In this document: piece by piece, positions 1 to 12,600 of the stretch
How the letters are laid out: each line of letters begins with the position of its first letter
Position numbering within the stretch: the stretch's first letter is position 1
From: Paragonimus westermani
Taxonomy: Eukaryota; Platyhelminthes; Trematoda; Plagiorchiida; Troglotrematidae
Assembly: GCA_008508345.1 (NCBI GenBank)
Contig: QNGE01000904.1
Location: 146,594-210,593 of the forward strand
DNA: 64,000 nucleotides
Reading direction: 5' to 3'
The notes under the pieces: model-generated
Databases searched by the model: none
What the model saw: the letters and a program-made list of their open reading frames with translations, nothing else
What the model was told of the DNA's origin: nothing
Program-made: the position numbers and the translations under genes

Positions 1-701
1 TTGAGATAACTGACTGGAATTCCGAGGGATTTCTACACGAGAAACTCGTGAACATGTCACATACCAAACCGGTTTCCAGAGCATTGATAAGTGTCGTTAA
101 TACAAAGAACCACTGGAACGTCATGATTACAGGTTCATTGATGGGCGTTACCAGAACAATTCCTATGTTTCCCACACAGGTATTCGGGTGACTGTGGCAT
201 TATTCACAGGCTAACATAACCGGGAATTATTGTATAATCATTCATTGTCGCTTACTGTGAATCGAACCAGGCGATAGACAAAACGGTTTACCTTGTTCTA
301 ACGCACACTGGGGTTCAGATTCCCATACATATTCAGTAGGATTACCTAAGAGTGGGCTGTAAGGCAGCCACAATTCACGTCCAGTAATTGGGTTCAAAAG
401 AGTTTGTTGATGATTTCACCCTGGCTAGTGATGCCACAACTATATATTTTGCATGTCTGTGCATATAAGTTTCATGATATGTGTGCTCCAACTGGGAACT
501 ATCCTGGTCGGTTCCCTCAAACGATTCGTTCAATTAGATCGGAATGTTTTCTCAAATTTATTGGGGAGGAGTGACGACCTACCACAACACACTACGTCGT
601 TGTGTACCTTTTGGAACTGGTGACTAGCGAGGGCCTCGTGCTCACACCAGTTGATGTTCACTTACATCCGACAAGCTGTTTGTTGCCTTTTACGCTGTCA
701 G

Positions 702-3700
702 TTACCCTGGCAAGTTGCGTACGGTCTCCAGCAGAACACAAAAGGGCCTCGACTAATTTGTGCAGATAAACAATTAAACTTAGGTATCATTAACCGTTTA
801 ATAGCTTTTGCCACGAGTAACACTACGGCGACAGATAAGTGAGTATGTCACAAAACGTAGGAAAGAACTAAAAGTCCTGTTATTTAAATGTTTATCGTAT
901 GAGGATCCTGAAGTTTCATTGATTGTCAGCCGTAAACCTAACCAGGTTTCGGTAGAATTTTAAATCCATTTGTTGTGAGTAACATCGTGCATATACCCAT
1001 TGTTTTATCTTTCATAATTCTACCTTACTCCGGTGGTCAAACATGCGTCAATATGCTCTTTGTAACTTTTATGAAAGTTTTGTGATCTAACTCAGTGACT
1101 CACTAGCGAGCGAAGTTCAACATTCTTGGACTGATTGCTCCTCTAGTCTGCCTGGCTTTCCCTTCATTGCGTGGAATTACAACCGTTTTAACATTACAAT
1201 TTCTCTTCAACCTTGAACAATTCATCTGGTTTCTCGGGATTGCAGTTATTTTATTTATTCTAGAATTTCCGGGTTGTTAAGAACTATTGTTCGAAAGTTT
1301 TGTGTTAGTCGAGTCACTCCATTTATTGTGATCTTTCAGCGTACTCATATCCATGATACTATACGAAATCGACTATAAAACTAACTGTATTTGTAACTTT
1401 TAAATTACACCATTGGAAGAGTTACTGTGTGTCCACTGAATGTTCATCACCCGAATTGAACAACATTATGATGGCAGTTCAAGTAAATCTTCCACCTTAT
1501 CAACACATGTGTCAATTCATCACGTGCATATGCAGTGAGTATCATGTACTCAAACTACAAGAATAATTTGCCACGATATACATGGATAGCATCTCTGGTG
1601 AGTTATGAGTCTGACAGTGAAATGAGAAAGATGTTGCCCTATCTGACTGGCACTCTACAAAACCTTGGTAAACAATGTTGTTCAAAATTGGTTGCTGTAG
1701 CTACAGCATCATGTCATATATCCATAGTGTTCTTTTCCTTAACTAATTGTCCCATTCAAGTTTTCTTGTAAACAACAAACTTTAAAAGACGCTTGCTTCG
1801 GTTGCGAAATTTGTCCTTGTAAAATTCTGATTTTTAGTAAGTCCTCATGGTAATTGCATTCGGAAAGCATCTAGCTCCTGACCACGCTGTAGTATGTTTA
1901 TCTGAAGTGGAGTGACATATTCGCTCGTAGAACAGAAGGGTATTATTGGAAGCAGTTATCTTGAGGTCAGATTTCAGTCTGATGTTCTTTCTGAATTGGT
2001 TACATCAGTTTGGGTTGTGCCACCAGATACGGTTCAATGTCTTTACCGTTGGCAACCTGCTTTGTGAAAAACAATCCCACAAGCTATGCTTAGCATATTC
2101 GTTAATCGTAATTACGTGAAATATCCTCACCCTTGCGACACTCGAATCTTTGCTTACGCAGAAAATTGACTCAAAATGTTCGGAAATGATTGATTTTTTC
2201 ACTCGTTTGATTCACATTCAGGGCTCGTTTAATTATAAACTGTGTATGCAGATTATGGCTTTGACTATTTCAGTCTGCCTGGATGAGTCTCCCACTATAG
2301 GTTCCTAAGTTGATGAGATTTTACCTGTTTCCGTCTGTGTTTTTCCAATGATGAAATATTGCTTGGACGTTGTATACGTATACAGAAAACAAGTTCAGCT
2401 GCAAGGCGTGATACTACACAAAGCCATTGTCAGGTTCTGGAAGACAACCAAACTATTTGCAACTTTACGTGAATGCTGGCACTAATGAACACTCACAGAT
2501 GATGTTCTTGCAGGCATGGACCTCAGTGAATGACCTCTGGACAATTTACTGCTTTTCTAATCAGTCGATAACCCCGCGATTAGGACTTCCAAGACAGATC
2601 GAAATCTCCGATCTCATTGGTTCATATTCCAGCTCGCTTAGTCTACTCATCGAACTATGCCACCCATTTTCTACGGACGAAACAACCCACTGCGTGAGAG
2701 ATATATATGTGACTGCTGCTGCAAGTGCAGATTTATGGAAAAATGTGCACTAATAATCACATAACATGCAGTCATTTTAAGGCCTTACGAATGAAGTATG
2801 TTTAAAAGGAAAACAAACGGTTGTAATAGAATTTAGTTTGCCGTAAAACAACCATTATGCCAAATCCAAAGGGTATCCGGTTACTGTAAAATCAGACCGT
2901 ATTCGCTTATCATTATCCACAGTTTTCACTGAATCAACAACTTAACAAAGTGCAGCTGAGTGTTACTTCTCTGAACCGTCATTCATTCACATGTTCGAGA
3001 CAAGGTCTCATGCCATTTGCAGATTCGATGTTCGAGCCACGTGATACATGTCTTCTGTAATGTTTAACGTGGAATGTAAAAATTGCTGAGACAGCCTTCA
3101 ATTAAAAGAAACAACAGGGAATGCAGTGTTAAACAGGAGACAGTCTAGCAGCGGGAGATATATGTATTGTTGCCAAGCACAAAACAAGTGGAGCAACAGT
3201 TCCCTAAAAACAGACAGAAGAAACGGGAATGAAGACGAGCCAGACACTTATTGACAGCAATGAAAAAAAGTTCTTGACAGGTTAAGCAAACGGATAACTT
3301 ACACTCATTCAGGAGCAGAAATGATCTAACTTTCGTTAATTGGTATTATTAACAACAACGGTTGAAAAATAGAATGCATCAGAAGTGAGAGCACGTATTT
3401 ACTCTGGGTTCTGAATGAGACCAATTAAACGGGTAAATTTAGGGCTAAGACGATTGCAAATCGGTCACTTCTATCACAGGTGTGTTCATTCAAAATACAC
3501 TCATCAATGAGGTAACTTTTCATTGGTGGAAAAGCTTGGTCAGATTAACCTACAATTTATGTTTCGTTTTTCGCTTTATATGTATTCTTTGGCTTTCTGA
3601 CCCGATGATCAATTTGCTGGAAACGGGATGTTCACATACACCTTGAGATGCAGATTTTGCTCTCCTACTTGAAAGCTATCTGTTTATTTCAGCAACATAT

Positions 3701-6462
3701 ACATATCGATTCTAACCGTTCACCATTAATTTTGATCAAACTTCGCATCCTGTAGGTGATGGTTAAACTACTTACCTCAGAACAAATGCCCCACTTTAAA
3801 ACACACAGTCTGACTGTTTGAACTTCTTTGCTCATTGATCACCGTTTTCAAAAGGTTACACACGAACTACAGTCGAGTTGATGGCATGTTGTTTGACCAC
3901 CAGATTGGGTAAACGTGTCCTAAGTGTGCCCATCTTCTATCTGAGCACGTGGACACTTTTAACACGATGTGCAGGCGATTAGCCTTGAAATTTAACTTGG
4001 ATGTGTTTTGGATACTTGTGTTCACAAGTGGAGGCAAACCTTATTGGGTCTGATTCACTTTTCTCACACATGACATCAGTTTCCAATACCGACAATTTAA
4101 ACCCATATGCAACCACCTATGTGACCGAGCAACAGATCGTCCTTTCAAGCGTCTGAGAAAATAGACCGGCTGATCCAGTCAGCTTCTTAGACCTACGCAC
4201 AAACCAATTATGATAGCTTGTTTGTCTTCATCAAACGACAAATAACACAAATCAAACGAATTTCGTGTGAGCTGTCAAATTGTGTTAGTCTGCTGGACAG
4301 CCAATGTGAGAAAGAAGTGTAAACAAAACCAGTGGTTTTGGAATCAGTGGTTTTGAAATGCAATACTTTGACAACAGTCAGAACAGTGAAAACCAATAGC
4401 TCAATGATGAGTAGGCTAACGCGAAATTAATCTCGATTAGCTCAGTCAGTGTGAGAAAAACAGTTGAATAGCTTAGAATACCGAGAATCGGCGTGAGATT
4501 GAACATCAGTAACAGTTGGTTGCACAGTCACATGAAGATTTCATTCAGCTGCCTTAAAAAGTTAGTACTGGACTTGAGCTGCGTATCAGTTACAGCCTAT
4601 CCGTAATGCTTATCCTTGCTCCCGCGTGGATCTGGGCTCCCAACGAGCTTTGATGAGGCAGCCATTTTGACCATTGCATCATGACCTTACGCTGGGTACG
4701 ACCGAGTGCTTGTATGCAAGCGTTCAAGCACAGTGGTTTGTGGCGGGTGCACAATTTGTTTGATCTGTTCGAACGAACATACCAACTGTTCTGTTAAATC
4801 CATTTTATGACTGTGTGATTAGGACTACTCTCCAAGCCGCTGTCATGAAAATTACTGAATTCTTTCAAAAATATTTTCATCTCTGGTGGTGAGTAGAAGA
4901 CTTCGGCTATTACAGCTTTATAACTACTCAATAGCTGTGCACCTTGATGATTAAGTTAGATGGATAGATATATAACCAAAGGCTGCTAAGTGGAGTATGT
5001 GTTCACAGCAGTGGTTAGCAGCCGTATTGTGTACGATGTCAACAGTTTTAGGAAGGATTAAAAACACATAGAGGATTCACTACTGATAATTCGGCAATAG
5101 CGAATTTCTCCAGTTAATTAGTAGGACGTTGTTTCGGATTTCTCAACTTGTGTCAAGGCTCATGTTGCATCGAAAAATCCAGCAATATAAGTTTCGAAAC
5201 GCAATGTCGTCTACCGCTAAACATCTTATGAAAACAGGACACAGGTTGATCCATTAAACTCAATCAAGATACCGTTGTGCAACTGAAACCAGAAGTTTTT
5301 AGTTTTCTGTGAAGTGTTGCTTATCCGAACTTATCAGCCGACTTTGTGTGTGCGAAGGTGGTTGAGGTAACCGACCGGGTTGCCATGGCCATGGTTATAC
5401 AATACTTAATATGTTTGTGGGCGTGTTCAGCCATTGTTTGTTCATATCTGCATGGTGTTTAAATTCCTGGCTGATGAGAGAAAACGAAATGTTAATATAT
5501 CGCAATACGTGTCTTATTTCTGCTCTGATGACGTGGTTAAACGAAACTCAGTGTTACAGTGAATGGTTGTTGGCCACACATTGGAAGCATACGCAAAAGT
5601 CCCCTCGAATTCGCTTTCGAGTATCAAAGAGCATTATCACTATCGAATTTTGGGTGTTGTAATTCTTTTCATGCAATACCAAATGAGAACTCTATTGAAT
5701 ACGACAGCTGCGGTCATTTTTGACTTGAATTTTGGTCAACAGGTCAATGTTTTCCGTTTTCGACTTGAAGAAACCGCCCAGTCGTGAGTTGACAGAACAG
5801 ATACCCTGTTCGAACAATCTGTGCGCCAACGCAGGCGGTTGTGTATGTGCTTTTCAGAATGATAACTGGGTCGCGCCTAATGTGGAGTTACGACGGACTA
5901 GTCAACACGTTTGCCTCTTGAAGACGTGACCGGTGTCCACATCCATATGGTAGCAAGGGTATGCGTTAGCGACAAGCTGTAACTAGATCGAAGTTGACTG
6001 AAATGTTTATGTGAATGTGTAATTGGCAGTCAACTGTAAGCGATGTTTCACCGATGTGTTAACCGATTTTCTTGTTACTAATAATTATGCGCATTGGATA
6101 GGAGACACTTGCTTTGGCGTTCCTCAGTAAAGTATTTTAACATCAGACTGTGGACAAAAGCAGCATCTAGTCTGCAAAGCCATATTACATAATGCTACTG
6201 ATGACACATCCACTTAAATTGATAAATGGCGTTTCCAATTTTGTAGAAACTAAAATGAAGTGCAACTACTCTACTTAGATGAATGTAGGTCACAGTGAAC
6301 TGACTGTTTTTTATAAGCTGTTCAAGACACTCCACGCAATCGATGAGGTATGAGCTAAACTTTTAATGCTGATCTATATTTGATCGTTGAACTAATTTTT
6401 CTTCATATCAATATCTAACACAGTCCAATTTTAAACGTGTATGCCTGAATTACCAGCTATAG
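702..6462 (+). CDS. Hypothetical multi-exon gene, 3' part (model A)
   Basis: Product not recognised. Proposed exons are 702-838, 1540-1597, 2514-2693, 3480-3511, 4823-4888, 5622-5783, 6102-6126, 6318-6347 and 6424-6462, ending in TAG. They total 729 nt and keep one frame across every junction. The first exon starts at an acceptor, so the 5' end is upstream or unseen. Best signals: a pyrimidine-rich acceptor before 702 and GTGAGT donors at 839, 1598, 4889 and 5784. The 60-codon exon 2514-2693 sits inside an open frame at 2427-2753. Exon 5622-5783 holds a hydrophobic stretch (RILGVVILFM). Weak points are the TGAG acceptor at 1539 and two exons under 33 nt. At this density such chains can arise by chance, so I treat single exons as more likely than the whole model. 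Confidence 0.2.
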
Positions 6463-6641
6463 GGCCCTTGAGTTTTTCGTACCTGTGTATTACGTCATAT
6501 CGAGCAATAACTTGCCGTTTCTGTGTACCATCAAGTCACCCTCTAGGAATCTGCACCTCTCCGTACTAATACGAACGGTCACACACCTCTTAAGTTCCAG
6601 GTCACCAACTCAACAATGCCAGTGAGCAAACAATGTACATC

Positions 6642-6647
6642 TTTATT
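6642..6647 (-). terminator. Poly(A) signal AATAAA
   Basis: A minus-strand AATAAA lies about 110 nt downstream of the proposed split stop codon of model B and is followed by GT-rich sequence. The hexamer is common in AT-rich DNA, so its value comes only from its position relative to the proposed last exon. Confidence 0.3.
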
Positions 6648-9600
6648 GGGAAACAGTTAAGCGTTCCTAAACATTCTAGGAATTCTGCGGACACTGACAG
6701 TGAATCCGTCAAGCAGAACAATACCAGAATATCAGGATCAAGTGAACGTCATTTTCTGTAGGAAAGTTTAGAAAAAAGCGAACAAGTCTGTACATGCTCA
6801 CTCAGAACCACGTGACGTAACCTGTTAGTGTTAGCACAACATAGGAAGACCGAATCTTAGTGGACTCGCTGTACAGTTAACTCACCACCGGCTGTGATTA
6901 TCCACTAGCACAACAAAACCACAGTTTCTAGCAATTTCATAGTTTGTAAAGTCTTGAGCTAATACAGAAACCGTAATTTAAAGCAGGCGTATTCAAGAAG
7001 AGTAACTGAGTAACAGTTAGTAAAGGTCGGAAAAGACCTCTGGTGAAAACGGAAGAAAGGGGCACATCTAAATATGAGGTGGTTCAACTTGCAGAATCCG
7101 AAATAAACTGTCTTACATAACACTGCGTGTTGTGTACGAGGTCCGATTGTAGACATTTTCTTCATTTGTCCCGAAATCGAGTCCAGAAACCAAGCCATCA
7201 ATACAGTATCCTCCTGCCTGGATAATTCTGGAAAAACGTCAATCTAAGCCTAGCGTTTCAAAACGTACAAAATTAATTGCACGCGTGTGCGTGGCTTTGA
7301 TTATGTTAAGCCGGCGGGTCAAGGTGACTGACAGCAGAAAGGCCAATTCCACTTGACAACATTGACCTTAAGCCCAATATATTCATTTGACTCAAATCTG
7401 ACGTTCAACTGAGCTGACTGTCGTGTACGCCTGAATTCTGCTCCGTTGAGATTCGAGCGTTCTGAAGCAAATTGATTAAGAGTATGGCGACAAATGATTC
7501 GATTGAGATGTTCCAACACCTGCTTGATGTATGAGTGAGCGACGGATAACCGTTAGAACTCACTGAACACCTCCTCTTCGCAGACTGATATATGTGCACC
7601 ACTACCTGTTTGACCACATCTGTTGTTTTCCTGTCAGTTTATATGCAGCCGGATACATCAGTTTACTGTATAATCCGGTTCAGTTGTTCATCTGTAGTGT
7701 AGCGCACATCACGACATTTCAACACTTTCAGTTTACTTTCTCCAAAACCTGGAACGTTTCCCCTTCCGTTTTCTGGCTAACCATATCACAATCAAAATTT
7801 GAATTGTGGTCAGCATTATTGAGATACAGGTTTGTCAGTCACAGAGGTGCGAGCACAACCAAAAGTTACATACCTGAGCTTGGTCACATTTCAGCCTTAT
7901 TTAACCAGAATCTTAACCAGTTAGTTCCTTTGATCCAACACTTCAATAGTGATAGAACACACATATAGCATAATATTCACATTCCGTTCACTCCCTTCAG
8001 TCAGGAACGAATTGGTGAAATCTTGCGATGTATCTCTTCTATCGTCATTGATTCAACCGGACTCAAATTAGTCAGGCAATTCATCCCCCAGTGAACACCT
8101 TCTAACTCTGTGTTCACTCCGTGCGGTTACTTCCGCCATGCGCAACTGTCAAGAAGTTGTCATTGACAGGACATCTCATTTAAGTTTCTTGATGTGATCA
8201 CCCGTCCGTTTTTTCATAAGCTCAGCAGAACTTCAGTGGTTGAGGTGATGCTTTCAATAAATTTTAAATAAGTAAACGAAATTTTAACCAACATGTCTTA
8301 TTGATTATAGTTTCAATTTGTACGGAAGCCGAAAATTCGCACTAACTGCAGAGTGCAGTATACACGGGGTGTTTTTGTGCAAAGTACGAACGCCACAAAT
8401 TATGATTGCACACCAAATCGAGTTGCTTGATTAGGCTTACTGATTTTTTTGAATTGCATGTGTATGATCATCTTTATTCATATGGCACGCTCCTGCATTT
8501 GCTACGGCTTGGCTGTACGACTCAAAATTCCACCTTAGACGTGATCCAAAGTGTGTAATGTCTATTCGTAAACCAAAATGCTGCTGAGGCAGGACCAAGC
8601 TGGCTGTTCACTTCCAAATCGGGAAAAAAACCTTTCCACGAACGTAAGGTTCGTTTGTTCTTCAGTTTCATTGATACGTTCCAGTTCGATGTCTGTCGAT
8701 CGCGCACACCAGATAGCACACACTAGAACGCCTCTGTCCTAGATTAACGAACTTCCACACAAAACAAGTGAGACACTTGGTCGCCGTGTTAGTCAGCTGC
8801 TGGTTCGAATAAGCATCGTACAGGACAACACTGTCACTACCGATTCATGGGTGGATTGAATGGACTGCAACATCCAGCCTTCGTCAGCCATTAAACTGGA
8901 TTACTAGTCGAACGACACATGTCCTTCTAATGATCTGGTTATTACACTTCAATAATTCGCAACAGGGTTGTGAAACGGTATTCTGAAGAGTGCGCCTCCG
9001 CCAACAATTGGAACGCAGTTATAAATGGACTCGCTACCGAAGGCAGTTTCTCGCGAACACTGGTCTGCCCATCTTGCAACGTAGCATATAGGTAGAATTT
9101 ACAGTTTGAATACCTTAACACTGGGTTTATTTCCGCATCGAATAGGTTGCGCATCCTGGATGAACAAGACCTCCCACTCAGTCTTCTCTCACTGGCCGAT
9201 GACTCTTTTGGGAAATTTTTTTTTCTGGTGGCTCCAAACTATTTATTTTCATATGTATTAGATGGCAACCGAACTGGGAACGAATGTCCAATAGGTCATA
9301 ACACGAAAGACTTGATAAAGAAAGATGAGTTTGATGAAATGGCTGTTCGTTTGTGACAGTTAAGGTCTTACAGGTCCATTAGTTGAGATCGAAAGATCCG
9401 TTGTTTCTAGATTGGTTAACACCAAGACAACCGTAAGGTTGTTCTGTCACTATTATTCTGACGTCAGTGTACAGTTAATTTTTCCGAATGAACTTACAAA
9501 CATTACCTGAGTTATCCTCAGAACACGCCTTCGGTTTATTTCAACTAACTTCGCCTTTTATTAAAATCTAATTTCAACCGGTATTGAAAACAATTTGTGG

Positions 9601-12600
9601 GGTAGTTAGCTAACGTAAGCAATTTTCACAAGAGACCCAACTGCGAAAAGTTTGGACTTCGACTGGATTCTAACCATCAACAGAAACAACATGCACAAAC
9701 GCGGCAAGTGTTCAATCAACTGAGCTACGAAACCACATCGGATACTCAGAAATTCCACAGTTGGATCTAGTTACCCGCCTAATATCCCATATTACACAGT
9801 TAGTTGAATGGGTAACTAAACCCGGATTTTAAATTTCTGCGCTTCCGATGTGGCTTCGTAGCTCAGCTGGTGCAGCAGTTGCCACTTTTGGGCATGCCAT
9901 TTCTGTAACTGGTTCGAATACAGCTGAAGTCCAGATTTTCGCAGTTGGGTCCCTTCTAAATTATCAAATCTACCGAAATACTTATCATTAATACGTAATT
10001 TTCGTTCGAGGTGACGAAACGGAAGTTACTTATAGGCAGCCCAAATATGATTGCATGTAATTTGTTTACATTCAGTCTTCCCTTCTATAATGAATTTCTG
10101 GGTTTTATTGCTGTTTATCGGAACCTGTAAACTGATTAAACAGAATAACTCATCGTTTACTTTGTACACGTTTAACCTTTTAGGAAGAGAAATTTCGATA
10201 TGCTTCCCACATCAGTTTCGTTCCAACCGAGGGGCCCATTACCGTGTGCTTGCTTGTTCAAGAAATATTTGGCACACGCCCAGTTACTTCTTAAAACTAA
10301 CTCGTTTTGCCCAGTTTCGTTCCACGGGTCTAGTCCAGATGTCTCACGCGATGGATCACCGATCGATTGCAACAGAAACGGCAGGATTGTGGCTCAGAAG
10401 AGCTGGAAAGCATTCATCAATGCACACCAGCAGTTAAAAGAATGATTGTAAGGGAGTGATTTCGGAGCGCTCAGACTAACACAGTCAATTCTTCGCGAGG
10501 GGTGCAATGGTTATGAACAGTTTTGAACAGCCGGTCAACAGTGGTCGCTTTCCAGAAAAAGGGGTTTGGGATTCTGTGGAAATCAGATAGTTCTCAACCC
10601 TCTCTCGCTTCACCCCCGAACAATCAACATTTTTTCACTCAGAAAGTGGTCTTTTTTGTAGCGTCCAGCGGTATGGGTCGATTGCATCCCGTTTATTCCC
10701 AAGAGAACACTATTTGATATCCTGAACCCCAAAAAGAAGTACCCACGTCTTTGAGACATGCAGAGCGTCAATTACAGTACCACCGTGCAGGGATATTTTG
10801 GTTTCTGTGCACGATACCAAACTGAAGAGTGACAGAATCTGAGCGGACGTAATACTACTTTGCTCACTCCGAAGTGTCTCCGTGAGATCAAACATCACCT
10901 CGCGTTAGTTGACCAACTTACGCACTTTTCATCTTTTCGAGGAGTATTTTGTAGGCTCCTCCAGAATGATTTTCTTCTCATGTCTAAAACAAATATATGC
11001 TTAATGGCGAGTTCGAAAAACATGACCCAAAATGTGGCATGTTTCATCTAGTGATAACGCAGACACCGCAGTCAAAAAGCTAAGATTACACCATCTCCCA
11101 TTCGTTCATTCCGGTTTTCTGTAACCTTTTGCGGACATGACAAGAGTAGAACTACGAGAACATAAATACCTAAAATCGCCCTCACTCCCAGGCTAGACGC
11201 CTTGACATTTGTATCACTGTCTGGGTGACAAATCACAGTAAATCGTCATTGCATACCGCTTCACCTAGTTCAAGTTAGATTGAAACACTGCTTTGGCCCG
11301 AAGTTGCTATAACAATCTGAGTGACATATAAGTTTGTCGAGATTAGTTTATCATTTTAGTACTTAATTCCTTTCATATGGAATTGTTGGAAACAAATTTA
11401 TCCGATATTTTGCGACAGGCTTCAGGCTTTTCTTATGACAAGTTAAGAGTAAGAAACACCTTGTTTAGATGTAGGCTGAAGGCATAATTTTGTTACAGTG
11501 TTGTATAAGTATATCCTGTTAGTCACGGCAGGAAATTGGTACAGTGTTTCTCAAAGTTACGTCGGTCATATGTTACTGCTCTCCGCTAACAAAAAAAACG
11601 GACGACACTAAATATGCTCGAATTGTTTTCAACCGGAAGCACTTAACAAGATCGAAATGACCAGAACATATCGCTTAATTAACTCTGGGTGCGTTCTGTG
11701 TGTTTCAGAAAGCAGATAGCATTTGCTTATAAGGTGCCTCTCACATGACTGCACAAACCGTCCAGCCCTCGCGTTATGTATGGTGTAGCTGGTGCTAACA
11801 GACTTGGTACAGCGGAGCTCACAGAAAGATGGAACGTGGATTAAGCTGGTTGAAACACTTAACAGGCGAGCCACTACAATGGCTCGTTTTGAAAAAATGT
11901 AGATTTGCGGTGCTCGCAGCTGGCTAAAGGAAACAGGTGAATGAAAAACGGGGTGACCTTCATCCAGCTAACTGATCACAGCCGTCGTTAAATGTTCAAT
12001 TGACTTACCTAGACAACACTGGTGACTGTATGGTTAGTTGAGTAGATAACCGTAAACAGTGACCCCACGACCAGTACTTCCGTCTAAATTGCATTCACAG
12101 AAAGCATTAAGCTGTTGAGCTTTAACAAGGACGGAACTTGAAAGCGGCTGACTAAAATGTCTAGGGGAACGAAATAGCTGCCATCATTTTTTATTAACGC
12201 TCAAGTTATATATGATCAAAGTCCTCTCCGCTCACCAATAATCACAAGATTTACCGGGTTGGTGTGATAGTGTCCCAAAGTTTTTTGGTGGTTGTCGATG
12301 TGATAAACACAGAAGTGCGTCCAAATATCTCCGCTTTCCCGAACTTCCCCTTCCCTAGGTTCAGCATTCAAAGGCTACTCTTATGTTGTGCCTCAGAATC
12401 ATTGATGGTACGGCTGCCGTCTGGATTTTGTTTGAGCTGGTCATTAGCATGTTCAATTAGCATCACTGGCCTTTTTATAACATGGTAACTGCCGCGATCA
12501 TTCAGCTCTGACAGAAACAGGATTTGTGTCTAGGGTTTTGTTTTTGGAAAAGTGTGAAGACTGTAATAGGCTAAATTGCCAGGGATTTGATTAGCAAAAG

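Noticed and set aside
5732..5929. Frame with PCSNNLCANAGGCVC, resembling an EGF-like repeat
   Set aside because: Cysteine spacing is incomplete for EGF, the frame starts at TTG, and a GTGAGT donor in a competing frame lies inside it.
7564..7630. GQTGSGAH in a proposed exon of model B, resembling a P-loop
   Set aside because: The invariant lysine is missing and no kinesin or other NTPase motif follows.
7594..7968. 124-codon plus-strand frame with an acceptor at 7732
   Set aside because: Overlaps exons of the minus-strand model B and its donor (GTTTGT) is weak; length within chance.
8790..8830. GCTGGTTCGAAT, a possible extra family 1 fragment
   Set aside because: Only 12 nt of box B-like sequence match; neither head nor tail is present.
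9147..9356. Plus frame ending DLIKKDEFDEMAVRL
   Set aside because: Starts opposite a proposed minus-strand exon, has no donor, and only about 30 residues look coding.
9901..9930. Functional tRNA gene at the family 1 core
   Set aside because: The anticodon arm is degraded, the acceptor stem has mismatches, and sequence runs straight into the shared SINE tail.
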